A DNA stretch of 64,000 nucleotides. Origin: Rugamonas rivuli (GTDB lineage Bacteria; Pseudomonadota; Gammaproteobacteria; Burkholderiales; Burkholderiaceae_D). Numbering within the stretch: the stretch's first letter is position 1; the number at the start of each line of letters is the position of its first letter. The DNA lies in NCBI RefSeq assembly GCF_009380165.1, contig NZ_WHUF01000008.1, positions 1 through 64,000 of the forward strand, written 5' to 3'. A program made the position numbers and the translations under genes. Below, piece by piece: positions 52,636 through 61,360 of the stretch. The notes below the pieces were generated by a model. It did no database searches. It saw nothing but the letters and a program-made list of their open reading frames with translations, and was not told the origin of the DNA.

Positions 52636-53973
52636 ATGCGCGCACGCGAATTCAACTTCGACGGCCTGGTAGGCCCATCGCACAACTACGCCGGTCTGTC
52701 GTTCGGCAATGTGGCCTCGTTCAGCAACGTCAAGAGCGCTTCGAATCCGAAGCTGGCGGCCCTGCAAGGCCTGGCCAAGATGCGCGCGCTGGCCGCGCGT
52801 GGTTTCGGCCAGGCGCTGCTGCCGCCGCAGGACCGTCCGAATTTCCGCCTGCTGCGCAGCATCGGTTTCACCGGCAGCGATGCCGAGGTGCTGGCCAAGG
52901 CCGCCAAGGAGTCGCCGGTGATCCTGGCGTGCGCCTACTCGGCCTCGCCGATGTGGACCGCCAACGCGGCCACGGTCAGCCCGTCCGCCGACAGCGCCGA
53001 CGGCCGCACGCATTTCACCGCCGCCAATCTGAATAACAAGCTGCATCGCGCTTTCGAGCACGCGCAGTCGGCGCGCTCGCTGCGCGCCATCTTCAAGGAC
53101 GAGAAGCACTTCGCCGTGCATGACGCGCTGCCAGGCACGCCGGCATTCGGCGACGAGGGCGCGGCCAACCATACGCGCCTGTGCAAGGACCACGGCAGCG
53201 CCGCCGTCGAGATGTTCGTCTACGGCCGCACCGAGTTCGACGCCTCCGCTCCTGCGCCGAAAAAATACCCGGCCCGCCAGACGCTGGAAGCATCGCAGGC
53301 CGTGGCCCGCCTGCACGGCCTGTCGGCCGAGCGCACCGTCTACATCCAGCAGAACCCGGACGTGATCGACCAGGGCGTGTTCCACAACGACGTGATCGCG
53401 GTCGGTAACGGCAATGTGCTGTTCTACCACGAGCAGGCTTTTGCCGACGAAGCGGGCGCGCTGGAACAGCTGCGCCGCGCGATGGGTGGCGTGGGCGCTG
53501 ACCTGAACGCGATCCGCGTCGATACCGCCAAGGTGTCGGTGGCTGATGCGGTGCACAGCTATCTTTTCAACAGCCAGCTGCTGAGCAAGGACAACGGCAA
53601 GATGGCGCTGGTGATTCCGCAGGAGTGCGAGGAAAACGCCGCCGTTGCGGCCTATCTGCAAGGCCTGGTCGCCAGCGGCAACGCGGTCGACGAGCTGATT
53701 CACTTCGACCTGCGCCAGTCGATGCGCAACGGCGGCGGCCCTGCGTGCCTGCGCCTGCGCGTGGCGCTGACCGATGCCGAAGCGGCTGCGATGCATCAAG
53801 GCGTGGTGATGACCGAGGCTCTGTACCACACGCTGGTGGCGTGGGTGGAGAAGCACTACCGCGACCGCCTGGAACCGTCCGACCTGGCCGATCCGGCACT
53901 GGCGATCGAAGTGCACACCGCGCTGGAAGATCTGAGCCGGATTCTGGGCTTGCCTGGACTGTATGATTTGTAA
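52636..53973 (+). CDS. astB: N-succinylarginine dihydrolase
   Basis: A 445-residue amidinotransferase-fold enzyme that removes two ammonia and one CO2 from succinylarginine (AST step 2). Family landmarks: FDGLVGPSHNYAGLSFGN at the start, FTAANLNNKLHRAFEHAQS, DQGVFHNDVIAVGNGNVLF (catalytic His region) and NGGGPACLRLRVAL (catalytic Cys). AAGGAA precedes ATG 52636, 9 bases after astD. Confidence 0.97.
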   Translation: MRAREFNFDGLVGPSHNYAGLSFGNVASFSNVKSASNPKLAALQGLAKMRALAARGFGQALLPPQDRPNFRLLRSIGFTGSDAEVLAKAAKESPVILACAYSASPMWTANAATVSPSADSADGRTHFTAANLNNKLHRAFEHAQSARSLRAIFKDEKHFAVHDALPGTPAFGDEGAANHTRLCKDHGSAAVEMFVYGRTEFDASAPAPKKYPARQTLEASQAVARLHGLSAERTVYIQQNPDVIDQGVFHNDVIAVGNGNVLFYHEQAFADEAGALEQLRRAMGGVGADLNAIRVDTAKVSVADAVHSYLFNSQLLSKDNGKMALVIPQECEENAAVAAYLQGLVASGNAVDELIHFDLRQSMRNGGGPACLRLRVALTDAEAAAMHQGVVMTEALYHTLVAWVEKHYRDRLEPSDLADPALAIEVHTALEDLSRILGLPGLYDL

Positions 53974-53974
53974 A

Positions 53975-54051
53975 ACACCATCTCGCCCCCATATGGGGAT
54001 TTGGTGTCTAATAGCGCTCAACCCTGCCGCGCAGCCACAAGCCGGCGCGGC
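53975..54051 (+). other. two hairpins between astB and gdhB
   Basis: Hairpin one: ACACCA (53975-53980) pairs with TGGTGT (54002-54007) around an inner CCCCAT/ATGGGG palindrome. Hairpin two: GCCGCGC (54026-54032) with GCGCGGC (54045-54051). No T run follows. They may set the amount of gdhB message relative to the ast genes. No good -35/-10 pair for a separate gdhB promoter was seen. Confidence 0.5.
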
Positions 54052-54093
54052 GCCTGCAACATAAAATACACATAACGTATTGGAGAAGCAACG

Positions 54094-57000
54094 ATGAAAC
54101 AAATGCCACAAGACCTGCGTAAACAAACGCTGGAATTGGTCAACGCCAGCAAGCCCGCCAGCGACAGCACTCAAGTCGCCGCGCTGATCAGCGCCTGGCT
54201 CGGTTCCCTGGATGACGAAGACCTGGCCGGCACCGTGCCTGACAGCCTGGCGCCGGTCCTGTGGGATGGTTTCACTCAAGCTTCCAAGCGCACCGGCTCC
54301 GGCGCGCAGATCGCCAAGCTGCGCTACGCGGATGGCCGCGGCGGCATGGCCACCGCGCTGCTGGTGCTGAACGACGACGTCCCTTACCTGGTCGATTCCA
54401 TGGTCATGGCCATGCGCAAGCTGCGCGTGGGCGTCAACGGTGTATTGAACTCGGTGCTGCCGGTTGCGCGCAGCGCGGACGGCGTAGTGACCGCCGTCGG
54501 CCAGGCCGGCGACAAACTCGAATCGTATGTACTGTGCCTGCTGTCCGAAGACCTGCCTGAAGCCGAAATCGGCATGCTGGTCGAGCGCCTGGAAATGGTG
54601 TCGCGCGACGCCGCCGTGGTGCGCCGCGACAAAGCCGCGATGCAGGAACACTTCAGCCGCATCGGCGCCGAAGCCGCATCGCATGGCGAAGAAGGCAAGG
54701 AAGTCGCCGCCTTCCTGGAATGGGCCAAGACCGAGGGCTTCGAGCCGTTCGGCTACGCCTACTACCAGGTCAAGCCGGGCGTGCGCGAACTGGAACGCGA
54801 CATCCCTAGCCGGGTCGGCGTGCTGCAAGATACATCGCATCCGGTCTACGGCACCTGTCTGGCCAATATCCCCGGCGATTTCGACACGCTGTCGAAACGC
54901 GCCCACACCCTGTCCATCGTCAAGGCCGACGTAGAAGGCACGCTGCACCGCGACCAGCAACTGGACTTCATCGGCATCCGCCACACCGACGCGCAAGGCG
55001 CGATCCTGGGCGAGTACTGCTTCGTGGGCCTGTTCACCCGCGCCGCCACCGCGACGCCGCTGAACCGCCTGCCGTTCGCCCGTGGCCGCGTGGCCAAGGT
55101 GCTGAGCATCGCCGGCGTGCGCCAGGAAGGCTTCCGCGCCGAGAAGTTCCTGGAGATCCTGGAATCGCTGCCGCGCACCGAGGCGCTGGAAGCGGAACCT
55201 GAATGGCTGGCCGAAGTTTGCGGCGCCGTCGTGTCGCTGTACAAGCAGCCGCGCACCAAGGTGTTCGCCCGCCGCGACGTGTATGCGCGCCACCTGAATG
55301 TGCTGGTCTACCTGCCACGCGAGCGTTACAGCGCAAGCGTCGCTTCCGCACTGGCCAAGGCGCTGCAAGCCAGCTCCGGCGCGCAGTACGTCAGCTCGCA
55401 GACGCTGGTGGCCGATGGTCCGCTGGCCCGCGTGTATCTGATCGCTCACGCCGCGCGCTACCCGCTGGACCTGGAAACCGATATTCAACAACCGCTGCTG
55501 TCGGTGCTGGACGGCTGGCACGACCAGTTCTCCGTGCTGGCCGACGCCGTGCCGGACCTGCCGCTGCGCGCCAGCCTGCGCAAGATGTGCGCCACGCTGC
55601 CGACCGACTACGTCGCCACCACCGCGCCGGAAGCCGCGTTCCACGACCTGGGCACCATCCTGCGCAACACCGATCCGTCGCGTGTGGACGTGCGCGTGGA
55701 AACCGTCGCCGATGCGACCACCATCCGTCTGTACTCCGTCGACCGCGTGCCTTCGCTGTCGACCATCCTGCCTGCGCTGCATAACGCCGGCGTGTCGATC
55801 GACCGTGAACAGGCGCACTCGCTGCGCGTTGACGGCCAGCGCCACTTCGTCACCAGCCTGTCGGTGGACGCCGCCAGCGCCGCCAACCTGGCCAAGGCCG
55901 ATGTCGTGCCGGTCGCGCAGGAACTGTTCGCCGCGCTGTTCAACAACGAAGCCGAAGACGGCCGCTTGAATGGCCTGGTCATCGAAGGCGGTTTGAGCGT
56001 GCGCCAGGTACAACTGGTGCGCGCCTACATGAGCTACTGGCGCCAGACCGGCACCCGCTTCTCGGTGCGCTACATCGCTGAAACGCTGCGCAAGCAGCCG
56101 GTCATCGTCAAGGAACTGGTGGACGCGTTCCTGCAACGCTTCAACCCTGCGCTGGACGAAGCCACCCGCACCGCCGCGCTGGACAAGCTGGCCGGCATCA
56201 AGAGCCGCCTGCCTGCGATCAACCACGCCGACAGCGAAGAAGTGCTGGGCGCGATGACCGATCTGATGGTCGCCACGCTGCGCACCAACTACTTCCAGAA
56301 CGACCAGAAGGGCGACAAGATCATCTTCAAGTTCGACACCAGCAGCCTGTCGCTGGTGCCGGAGCCGCGTCCGTTCCGCGAGATCTTCGTATTCTCGCGC
56401 CGCTTCGAAGGCGTGCACCTGCGCGGCGGCCCGGTCGCCCGTGGCGGCTTGCGCTGGTCGGATCGCATGGAAGACTACCGCACCGAAGTTCTCGGCCTGG
56501 TGAAAGCACAGATGGTGAAGAACGCCGTCATCGTGCCGGCCGGCGCCAAGGGCGGCTTCGTTTGCAAGCAGATGCCGAAAGACGCCGTGCGTGAAACCAT
56601 CGCGGCCGAAGGCGAGGCAGTGTATCGCCTGTTCATCGCCAGCCTGCTGGAAATGACCGACAACCGCGTGCTGGGTAATATCGTTTCGCCAGCGGACACC
56701 GTGTGCTACGACGGCAACGATCCGTACCTGGTAGTGGCTGCCGACAAGGGCACCGCGACCTTCTCCGACATCGCCAACGGCATCGCCGTGCAGCGCGGCT
56801 TCTGGCTGGGCGACGCGTTTGCGTCGGGCGGCTCGAACGGTTACGACCACAAGAAAATGGGCATCACCGCCAAGGGCGCATTTGAAGCCGTCAAGCGCCA
56901 CTTCTACGAAATGGACCACGACATCCACGCCACGCAAGTGACGATGGTCGGCGTGGGCGACATGTCGGGCGACGTGTTCGGCAACGGCGCGCTGCTGTCG

Positions 57001-58806
57001 CGCAAACTGAAAATCGTGGCGGCCTTCGATCACCGCCACATCTTCCTCGATCCGAATCCGGACATGGAAAAATCCTTCGTCGAACGCGAGCGCATGTTCG
57101 CGCTGCCGCGCTCCTCGTGGGACGACTACAACAAGGAACTGATCTCGGCCGGCGGCGGCGTGTACCCGCGTACCGCCCGTTCGATCGAGCTGTCGCCGCA
57201 GATCCGCGCCGCGCTGGATATCGAGGAAACCGCGCTGTCGCCTGAAGAGCTGATGCACCGCATCCTGCTGGCGCCTGTGGACCTGTTCTACAACGGCGGT
57301 ATCGGTACCTACATCAAGGCGTCGACCGAATCGCACGCGCAAGTGAAGGACCGCGCCAACGACAACATCCGCGTGGACGGCAACCAGCTGCGCTGCAAGG
57401 TCGTCTCCGAAGGCGGCAACCTGGGCGCGACCCAGGCAGGCCGTATCGAGTTCGCGTTGTCGGGCGGCCGCATCTTCACCGATGCGATCGACAACTCGGC
57501 CGGCGTGGATTGCTCGGACCATGAAGTGAACGCGAAGATGTGGCTGGACGTGGAAATGAACGCCGGCCAGCTGAGCGAAGCAGACCGCAACCGCGTGCTG
57601 AACGAAATGACCGCCGACATCGAACGCCTGGTCCTGCGCGACAACACGCTGCAAACGCAGCTGCTGGTGCGCGAAGCGCAAGCGCAGGTCGACGCCTCCG
57701 TGCAGGATGGTTATGCCGCGCTGATCGCGTCGCTGGAAGAAGAGGGCGCGCTGTCGCGCGAACTGGAGCAGCTGCCATCGGTGGCTGAACTGGCGCGCCG
57801 CAAGGCCGACGGCCGTGGCCTGACCACGCCGGAACTGGCGGTGGTGATCGCCAACGTGAAGAACCGCTACAAGCGCATCCTGTCGGCGCTGCCGCTGACG
57901 GATTTGAGCTGGGCCGAGTCGGTGCTGAAGCCGTACTTCCCGGATCTGCTGGTGGCGACTCGTCCTGCGCTGGCGCACCCGCTGGCCAACGCCATCCTGG
58001 CGACCGTGCTGGCCAATGAATCGGTCAACCGTTGCGGTCCGCTGATGCTGCGTCAACTGGCCGGCGAACATGGTGTGGATGAATCGGATGTGATCCTGGC
58101 GTGGGGCCAAGCATGGTCCGCGCTGAACCTGGCGCCTATCTTCACGACGCTGGATGCGGATGCGTTGAAGGTGCCGCGTGCCGTGTCGATCAAGGTCGAT
58201 GGCCGCACTCGCGTGTTGCAGAAGTCCGTCATCGAAGGCGTGCTGACGGTGCCTGCCGATCAGTTGCGCGCCGGTGTCGCCGAGCTGACCAAACTGTTCG
58301 CCAAGCCTGCAACGCTGGCGCAGCTGACGCCGGCCGACGGCCAGTCGGATGCGGACATCACCTCCGGCCTGCGTGCCGAATTCGTGCAGGCCTGGAAGGC
58401 TGTCGAGGCTATCGAGGCGGTGGCGGCGTTTGTGTTCGCGGCGCTGTCGGTATCGCGTCCGGTGGGCATGGACTTGCCGGCGTTCCTGCAAGTTGGCCTG
58501 GCGCTGCGCGCGCAGGTCGGCATCGATACGCTGGAACGTGGTCTGAAACTGCCGGCTACCAGCCGCTCGCAAGAGCAGCTGCGCAGCTACGCGCAGAACG
58601 CGCTGCGCCGCACGCAGCAACGCCTGCTGTCGCAGGTGCTGCAGCATGCGACCGGCGGCCATACGGCGGCGGAAGCGGTGGAAGTCGTGGCCAATACGCT
58701 GGGCTTGTCTGGCTACGCGGCGGCGACCGATCTGGAACAGGCGATGCTGGACGTTTGGGCTTTGTCCGAAGCGACCAATTCCGGTAACACGATGCTGGTG
58801 GTGTAA
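54094..58806 (+). CDS. gdhB: NAD-dependent glutamate dehydrogenase, 180-kDa type
   Basis: A 1570-residue enzyme that oxidises glutamate to 2-oxoglutarate and ammonia. It is the large bacterial type. The N-terminal half is regulatory, and the catalytic part starts near residue 760. It includes RGGPVARGGLRWSDRMEDYR, AVIVPAGAKGGFVCKQMP, DKGTATFSDIANGIA, DMSGDVFGNGALLSRKLKI and VVSEGGNLGATQAGRIEFAL. P. aeruginosa has such an enzyme, controlled by ArgR, for arginine use. Here the gene lies inside the ast operon, 120 bp after astB and 4 bp before astE. GGAG precedes ATG 54094. Confidence 0.96.
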   Translation: MKQMPQDLRKQTLELVNASKPASDSTQVAALISAWLGSLDDEDLAGTVPDSLAPVLWDGFTQASKRTGSGAQIAKLRYADGRGGMATALLVLNDDVPYLVDSMVMAMRKLRVGVNGVLNSVLPVARSADGVVTAVGQAGDKLESYVLCLLSEDLPEAEIGMLVERLEMVSRDAAVVRRDKAAMQEHFSRIGAEAASHGEEGKEVAAFLEWAKTEGFEPFGYAYYQVKPGVRELERDIPSRVGVLQDTSHPVYGTCLANIPGDFDTLSKRAHTLSIVKADVEGTLHRDQQLDFIGIRHTDAQGAILGEYCFVGLFTRAATATPLNRLPFARGRVAKVLSIAGVRQEGFRAEKFLEILESLPRTEALEAEPEWLAEVCGAVVSLYKQPRTKVFARRDVYARHLNVLVYLPRERYSASVASALAKALQASSGAQYVSSQTLVADGPLARVYLIAHAARYPLDLETDIQQPLLSVLDGWHDQFSVLADAVPDLPLRASLRKMCATLPTDYVATTAPEAAFHDLGTILRNTDPSRVDVRVETVADATTIRLYSVDRVPSLSTILPALHNAGVSIDREQAHSLRVDGQRHFVTSLSVDAASAANLAKADVVPVAQELFAALFNNEAEDGRLNGLVIEGGLSVRQVQLVRAYMSYWRQTGTRFSVRYIAETLRKQPVIVKELVDAFLQRFNPALDEATRTAALDKLAGIKSRLPAINHADSEEVLGAMTDLMVATLRTNYFQNDQKGDKIIFKFDTSSLSLVPEPRPFREIFVFSRRFEGVHLRGGPVARGGLRWSDRMEDYRTEVLGLVKAQMVKNAVIVPAGAKGGFVCKQMPKDAVRETIAAEGEAVYRLFIASLLEMTDNRVLGNIVSPADTVCYDGNDPYLVVAADKGTATFSDIANGIAVQRGFWLGDAFASGGSNGYDHKKMGITAKGAFEAVKRHFYEMDHDIHATQVTMVGVGDMSGDVFGNGALLSRKLKIVAAFDHRHIFLDPNPDMEKSFVERERMFALPRSSWDDYNKELISAGGGVYPRTARSIELSPQIRAALDIEETALSPEELMHRILLAPVDLFYNGGIGTYIKASTESHAQVKDRANDNIRVDGNQLRCKVVSEGGNLGATQAGRIEFALSGGRIFTDAIDNSAGVDCSDHEVNAKMWLDVEMNAGQLSEADRNRVLNEMTADIERLVLRDNTLQTQLLVREAQAQVDASVQDGYAALIASLEEEGALSRELEQLPSVAELARRKADGRGLTTPELAVVIANVKNRYKRILSALPLTDLSWAESVLKPYFPDLLVATRPALAHPLANAILATVLANESVNRCGPLMLRQLAGEHGVDESDVILAWGQAWSALNLAPIFTTLDADALKVPRAVSIKVDGRTRVLQKSVIEGVLTVPADQLRAGVAELTKLFAKPATLAQLTPADGQSDADITSGLRAEFVQAWKAVEAIEAVAAFVFAALSVSRPVGMDLPAFLQVGLALRAQVGIDTLERGLKLPATSRSQEQLRSYAQNALRRTQQRLLSQVLQHATGGHTAAEAVEVVANTLGLSGYAAATDLEQAMLDVWALSEATNSGNTMLVV

Positions 58807-58810
58807 GTAG

Positions 58811-59800
58811 ATGACTGATTTGCCTAAGGCTTTGCCGGAATCGGTACGCGCGCTTGCTGAAGCGGATTTCAGCGCTGTCGCGCAGCGTTTTTCGGCGGCT
58901 GGTTTTGCGGTGACGCAGCCGGCCGACGGTATCCTGACGATCAAGGCCGAAGGCGAACGTCCGAGTGTGCTGGTGTCGGTCGGCGTGCATGGCGACGAAA
59001 CCGGTCCTATCGAGGTGGTGGCGTATCTGCTGGAAGCCTTGTCGCAGCAGGCGCCGTCGCTGGCGGTCAACCTGATGCTTTGCGTTGGCAATATCGGCGC
59101 CATCCGCGCCGGCAAGCGCTTCATCGATGCTGACTTGAACCGTATGTTCCGCAAGGAGCGCGGGACGCTGGAAGGTACTGCGGAAGCGGCGCGTGCGGAT
59201 GTGATGATCGCCGCGACCACGGACTTCTTCGATGGCGCGGGGCCGGTGCGCTGGCATCTGGATTTGCATACGGCGATACGGCCGTCGGTGTATCCGACTT
59301 TCGCTATCGTGCCGGAGCTGATCGCGGAGCAGCCGCGCCGCGAGTTGATCGAGTGGCTGGGATTGGCCGGCATCGGTGCAGTCATCATGAATCCGGCTTC
59401 GGTCGGGACTTACAGCTATTACTCGGCCGAGCATCATGCGGCGGCCGGCACGACGGTGGAGCTGGGGCGTATCGGTACGCTGGGGCAGAATGATCTGTCG
59501 CAGTTTGTCGATGCGTCGCAGGCGCTGGATGATTTGCTGCGGGGTGCGGCCAAGCGTGAGGCCAGGCAGCAGCCGCACGTGTTCAACACTGCGCGTCAGA
59601 TCATCAAGTTGAGCGACAAGTTCCAGATGGCGTTCGGTAAAGAGACGCACAACTTCACGGCGCTCAAGCAGGGCGAGGAAATCGCCCGTGACGGCGATAC
59701 TATTTATACCGTTCAGCATCCTGAGGAGCTGGTGGTGTTCCCTAATCCTGATGTTCGCATCGGTCTGCGTGCGGGCTTGATGGTGGTGCGGGTCGCCTGA
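58811..59800 (+). CDS. astE: succinylglutamate desuccinylase
   Basis: A 329-residue zinc hydrolase that splits succinylglutamate to glutamate and succinate (AST step 5). Zinc and catalytic motifs: VGVHGDETGPIEV (His and Glu ligands), DADLNRMFR, and WHLDLHTAIRPS (His ligand); Glu in AGTTVELGRIG is the likely base. It has a weak ribosome site and follows gdhB by 4 bases, so coupling is likely. It ends the ast unit. Confidence 0.96.
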   Translation: MTDLPKALPESVRALAEADFSAVAQRFSAAGFAVTQPADGILTIKAEGERPSVLVSVGVHGDETGPIEVVAYLLEALSQQAPSLAVNLMLCVGNIGAIRAGKRFIDADLNRMFRKERGTLEGTAEAARADVMIAATTDFFDGAGPVRWHLDLHTAIRPSVYPTFAIVPELIAEQPRRELIEWLGLAGIGAVIMNPASVGTYSYYSAEHHAAAGTTVELGRIGTLGQNDLSQFVDASQALDDLLRGAAKREARQQPHVFNTARQIIKLSDKFQMAFGKETHNFTALKQGEEIARDGDTIYTVQHPEELVVFPNPDVRIGLRAGLMVVRVA

Positions 59801-59892
59801 TCTTTACGTCGCTTTACACTCTGCGGGGTCATAGTTACATCGATTAGTTCGTTAACAGGAACAACAGTGTCCTTAACCACGGAGTAATCATC

Positions 59893-60435
59893 ATGACGAC
59901 AGCAATCAGCGGCGTTTCAAGCGGCAGTACCCAGCCTACCTCCTTCGATCCTGCGAAGGGGGCGGCGCGCTTTGCAGCCAAGGTATTCGGCGATCTGGAT
60001 GCCGACAAGGATGGCAAGGTCAATAAAGACGAATTCGTATCGGGCCTGGAAAAGAAAGGCGTGTCGGCAGACGACGCCACCAAGCAGTTCGATGCGATCG
60101 ATACGCAGAAGTCTGGTTCGATCACGCAGTCAGACCTGGAGACTGCGATCAAGAGCGGCACCTTTGCGCCGCCGCGCCCGAGTGGTGGTGCGGGTGGCGC
60201 CGGCGGCGCTCAAGGTGGCCAGGGTGCGAAGGGCGCGCACGGTGCGGGTGGTGGTGGCGCAGGTGGCGTCAGCAGCACAAGCAGCACCAGTAGCTCAACC
60301 ACGACCTACGAAGCAGCCGATACCAACAAGGACGGCACGGTCTCCGCACAGGAACAACTGGTCTACAGCATCGCCCATCCCGACAAAACCACCGACGCCA
60401 GCAAAATCGGCAGCAACGTCGACCAGTTGGCCTGA
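59893..60435 (+). CDS. EF-hand protein with glycine-rich linker
   Basis: A 180-residue soluble protein without a signal peptide. Three EF-hand loops are seen: DADKDGKVNKDE (full calcium loop), DTQKSGSITQSD (weaker) and DTNKDGTVSAQE. Between the second and third lie a Gly/Ala stretch and a Ser/Thr stretch. It may bind calcium as a buffer or sensor; it has no enzyme domain. It stands alone, 92 bp after astE. Confidence 0.8.
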   Translation: MTTAISGVSSGSTQPTSFDPAKGAARFAAKVFGDLDADKDGKVNKDEFVSGLEKKGVSADDATKQFDAIDTQKSGSITQSDLETAIKSGTFAPPRPSGGAGGAGGAQGGQGAKGAHGAGGGGAGGVSSTSSTSSSTTTYEAADTNKDGTVSAQEQLVYSIAHPDKTTDASKIGSNVDQLA

Positions 60436-60497
60436 GCGTCTCGATTGCGTCGATTGCGCTACACTCGCAGTTCTCTATCTCACGTCTGGAGTTCGCG

Positions 60498-61004
60498 ATG
60501 TCGCTATCGATGTATCAGGTTTCGGTGCCTGTGTTTGTGCGGGGCTTGAAGGTCTTGTCGGATTTGCTGGGGAAGGCCGAGGCTTATGTCGAGCAGCATG
60601 GCTCGGTGCCGGATGCGATGATCTCGGCGCGCTTGGCCGATGACATGATGCCGCTGTCGGCGCAGGTGCAGCGCGCCAGCGATACGTCGAAATTGTCGGT
60701 GGAGCGTTTGAGCGGCGTGCCCGCGCCCAAATTTGAAGACAACGAAACGTCGTTCGATCAGTTGCAGCAGCGGATCGCCGATACCATCGCCTACCTGGAA
60801 AGCATCGACGAAGACGCGTTCGCCGACAGCGAAGCGCGCACGATCGCACTTAATTTTGGTTCGTTCCAACCGGAGTTCAAAGGGGACGACTACTTGCTGA
60901 CGTTCGCGTTGCCGAACTTCTTCTTCCACATCGTCACCGCCCACGATATCCTGCGCAACCGGGGCGTCCCGGTCGGCAAGCGCGATTATCTCGGGCCGTT
61001 CTGA
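60498..61004 (+). CDS. DUF1993 domain protein
   Basis: A 168-residue cytosolic protein of the DUF1993 family (DinB-like helical fold). Segments: MSLSMYQVSVPVFVRGLKVL, ARLADDMMPLSAQVQRASD and LPNFFFHIVTAHDILRNRGV. In DinB-like proteins the conserved His residues bind metal; the FFHIVTAHDILR motif fits this. The function is unknown. A GGAG site precedes ATG 60498. Confidence 0.88.
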   Translation: MSLSMYQVSVPVFVRGLKVLSDLLGKAEAYVEQHGSVPDAMISARLADDMMPLSAQVQRASDTSKLSVERLSGVPAPKFEDNETSFDQLQQRIADTIAYLESIDEDAFADSEARTIALNFGSFQPEFKGDDYLLTFALPNFFFHIVTAHDILRNRGVPVGKRDYLGPF

Positions 61005-61005
61005 A

Positions 61006-61122
61006 TCAGCCGCGCGCCAGCCACGCAGCCAGCGTGCCCGCCAAACCCAACAGGGCAACGGCGGCGCCAGTCACGACAGGATGAAAACGCCGGGATACAG
61101 TGGGGATTTTTTGGATAGGCAT
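61006..61122 (-). CDS. possible 38-residue membrane peptide
   Basis: Minus-strand ATG at 61122 with GAGAG upstream encodes MPIQKIPTVSRRF, then a hydrophobic helix (VVTGAAVALLGLAGTLAAWL) and a short ARG end. It is convergent with the DUF1993 gene. The helix and basic N-terminus look real, but the frame is short and the ribosome site modest. The remaining 238 bp to the permease gene are AT-richer and hold no clear element apart from a weak CCCC-GCTT-GGGG hairpin near 61243-61254. Confidence 0.4.
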   Translation of the reverse strand: MPIQKIPTVSRRFHPVVTGAAVALLGLAGTLAAWLARG

Positions 61123-61360
61123 GGCAGGCTCTCTTGGGCTTGGGCTAGGCTAGTTGTAACACTTGTCCCTAGAGTAACTTGACAATAATTTCCAATCTAT
61201 ACATCCCGCTGTATCAAAAGTAAGCAACTGTAACGGAGCCCTTGCCCCGCTTGGGGTCTGAGTTGTTTTTCTAACACAAAATTACTGTATTGCGATGGGC
61301 CGGAAGGCCCTATAATCGCTTAGTTTTTTTGCCCGTACATATCTCCCACAAGGATTGCCT

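Noticed and set aside
51133..59388. 2751-codon minus-strand open frame
   Set aside because: It is in register with strongly supported sense genes (astD, astB, gdhB), has His/Arg/Gln-rich low-information sequence, and is explained by avoidance of TTA, CTA and TCA codons.
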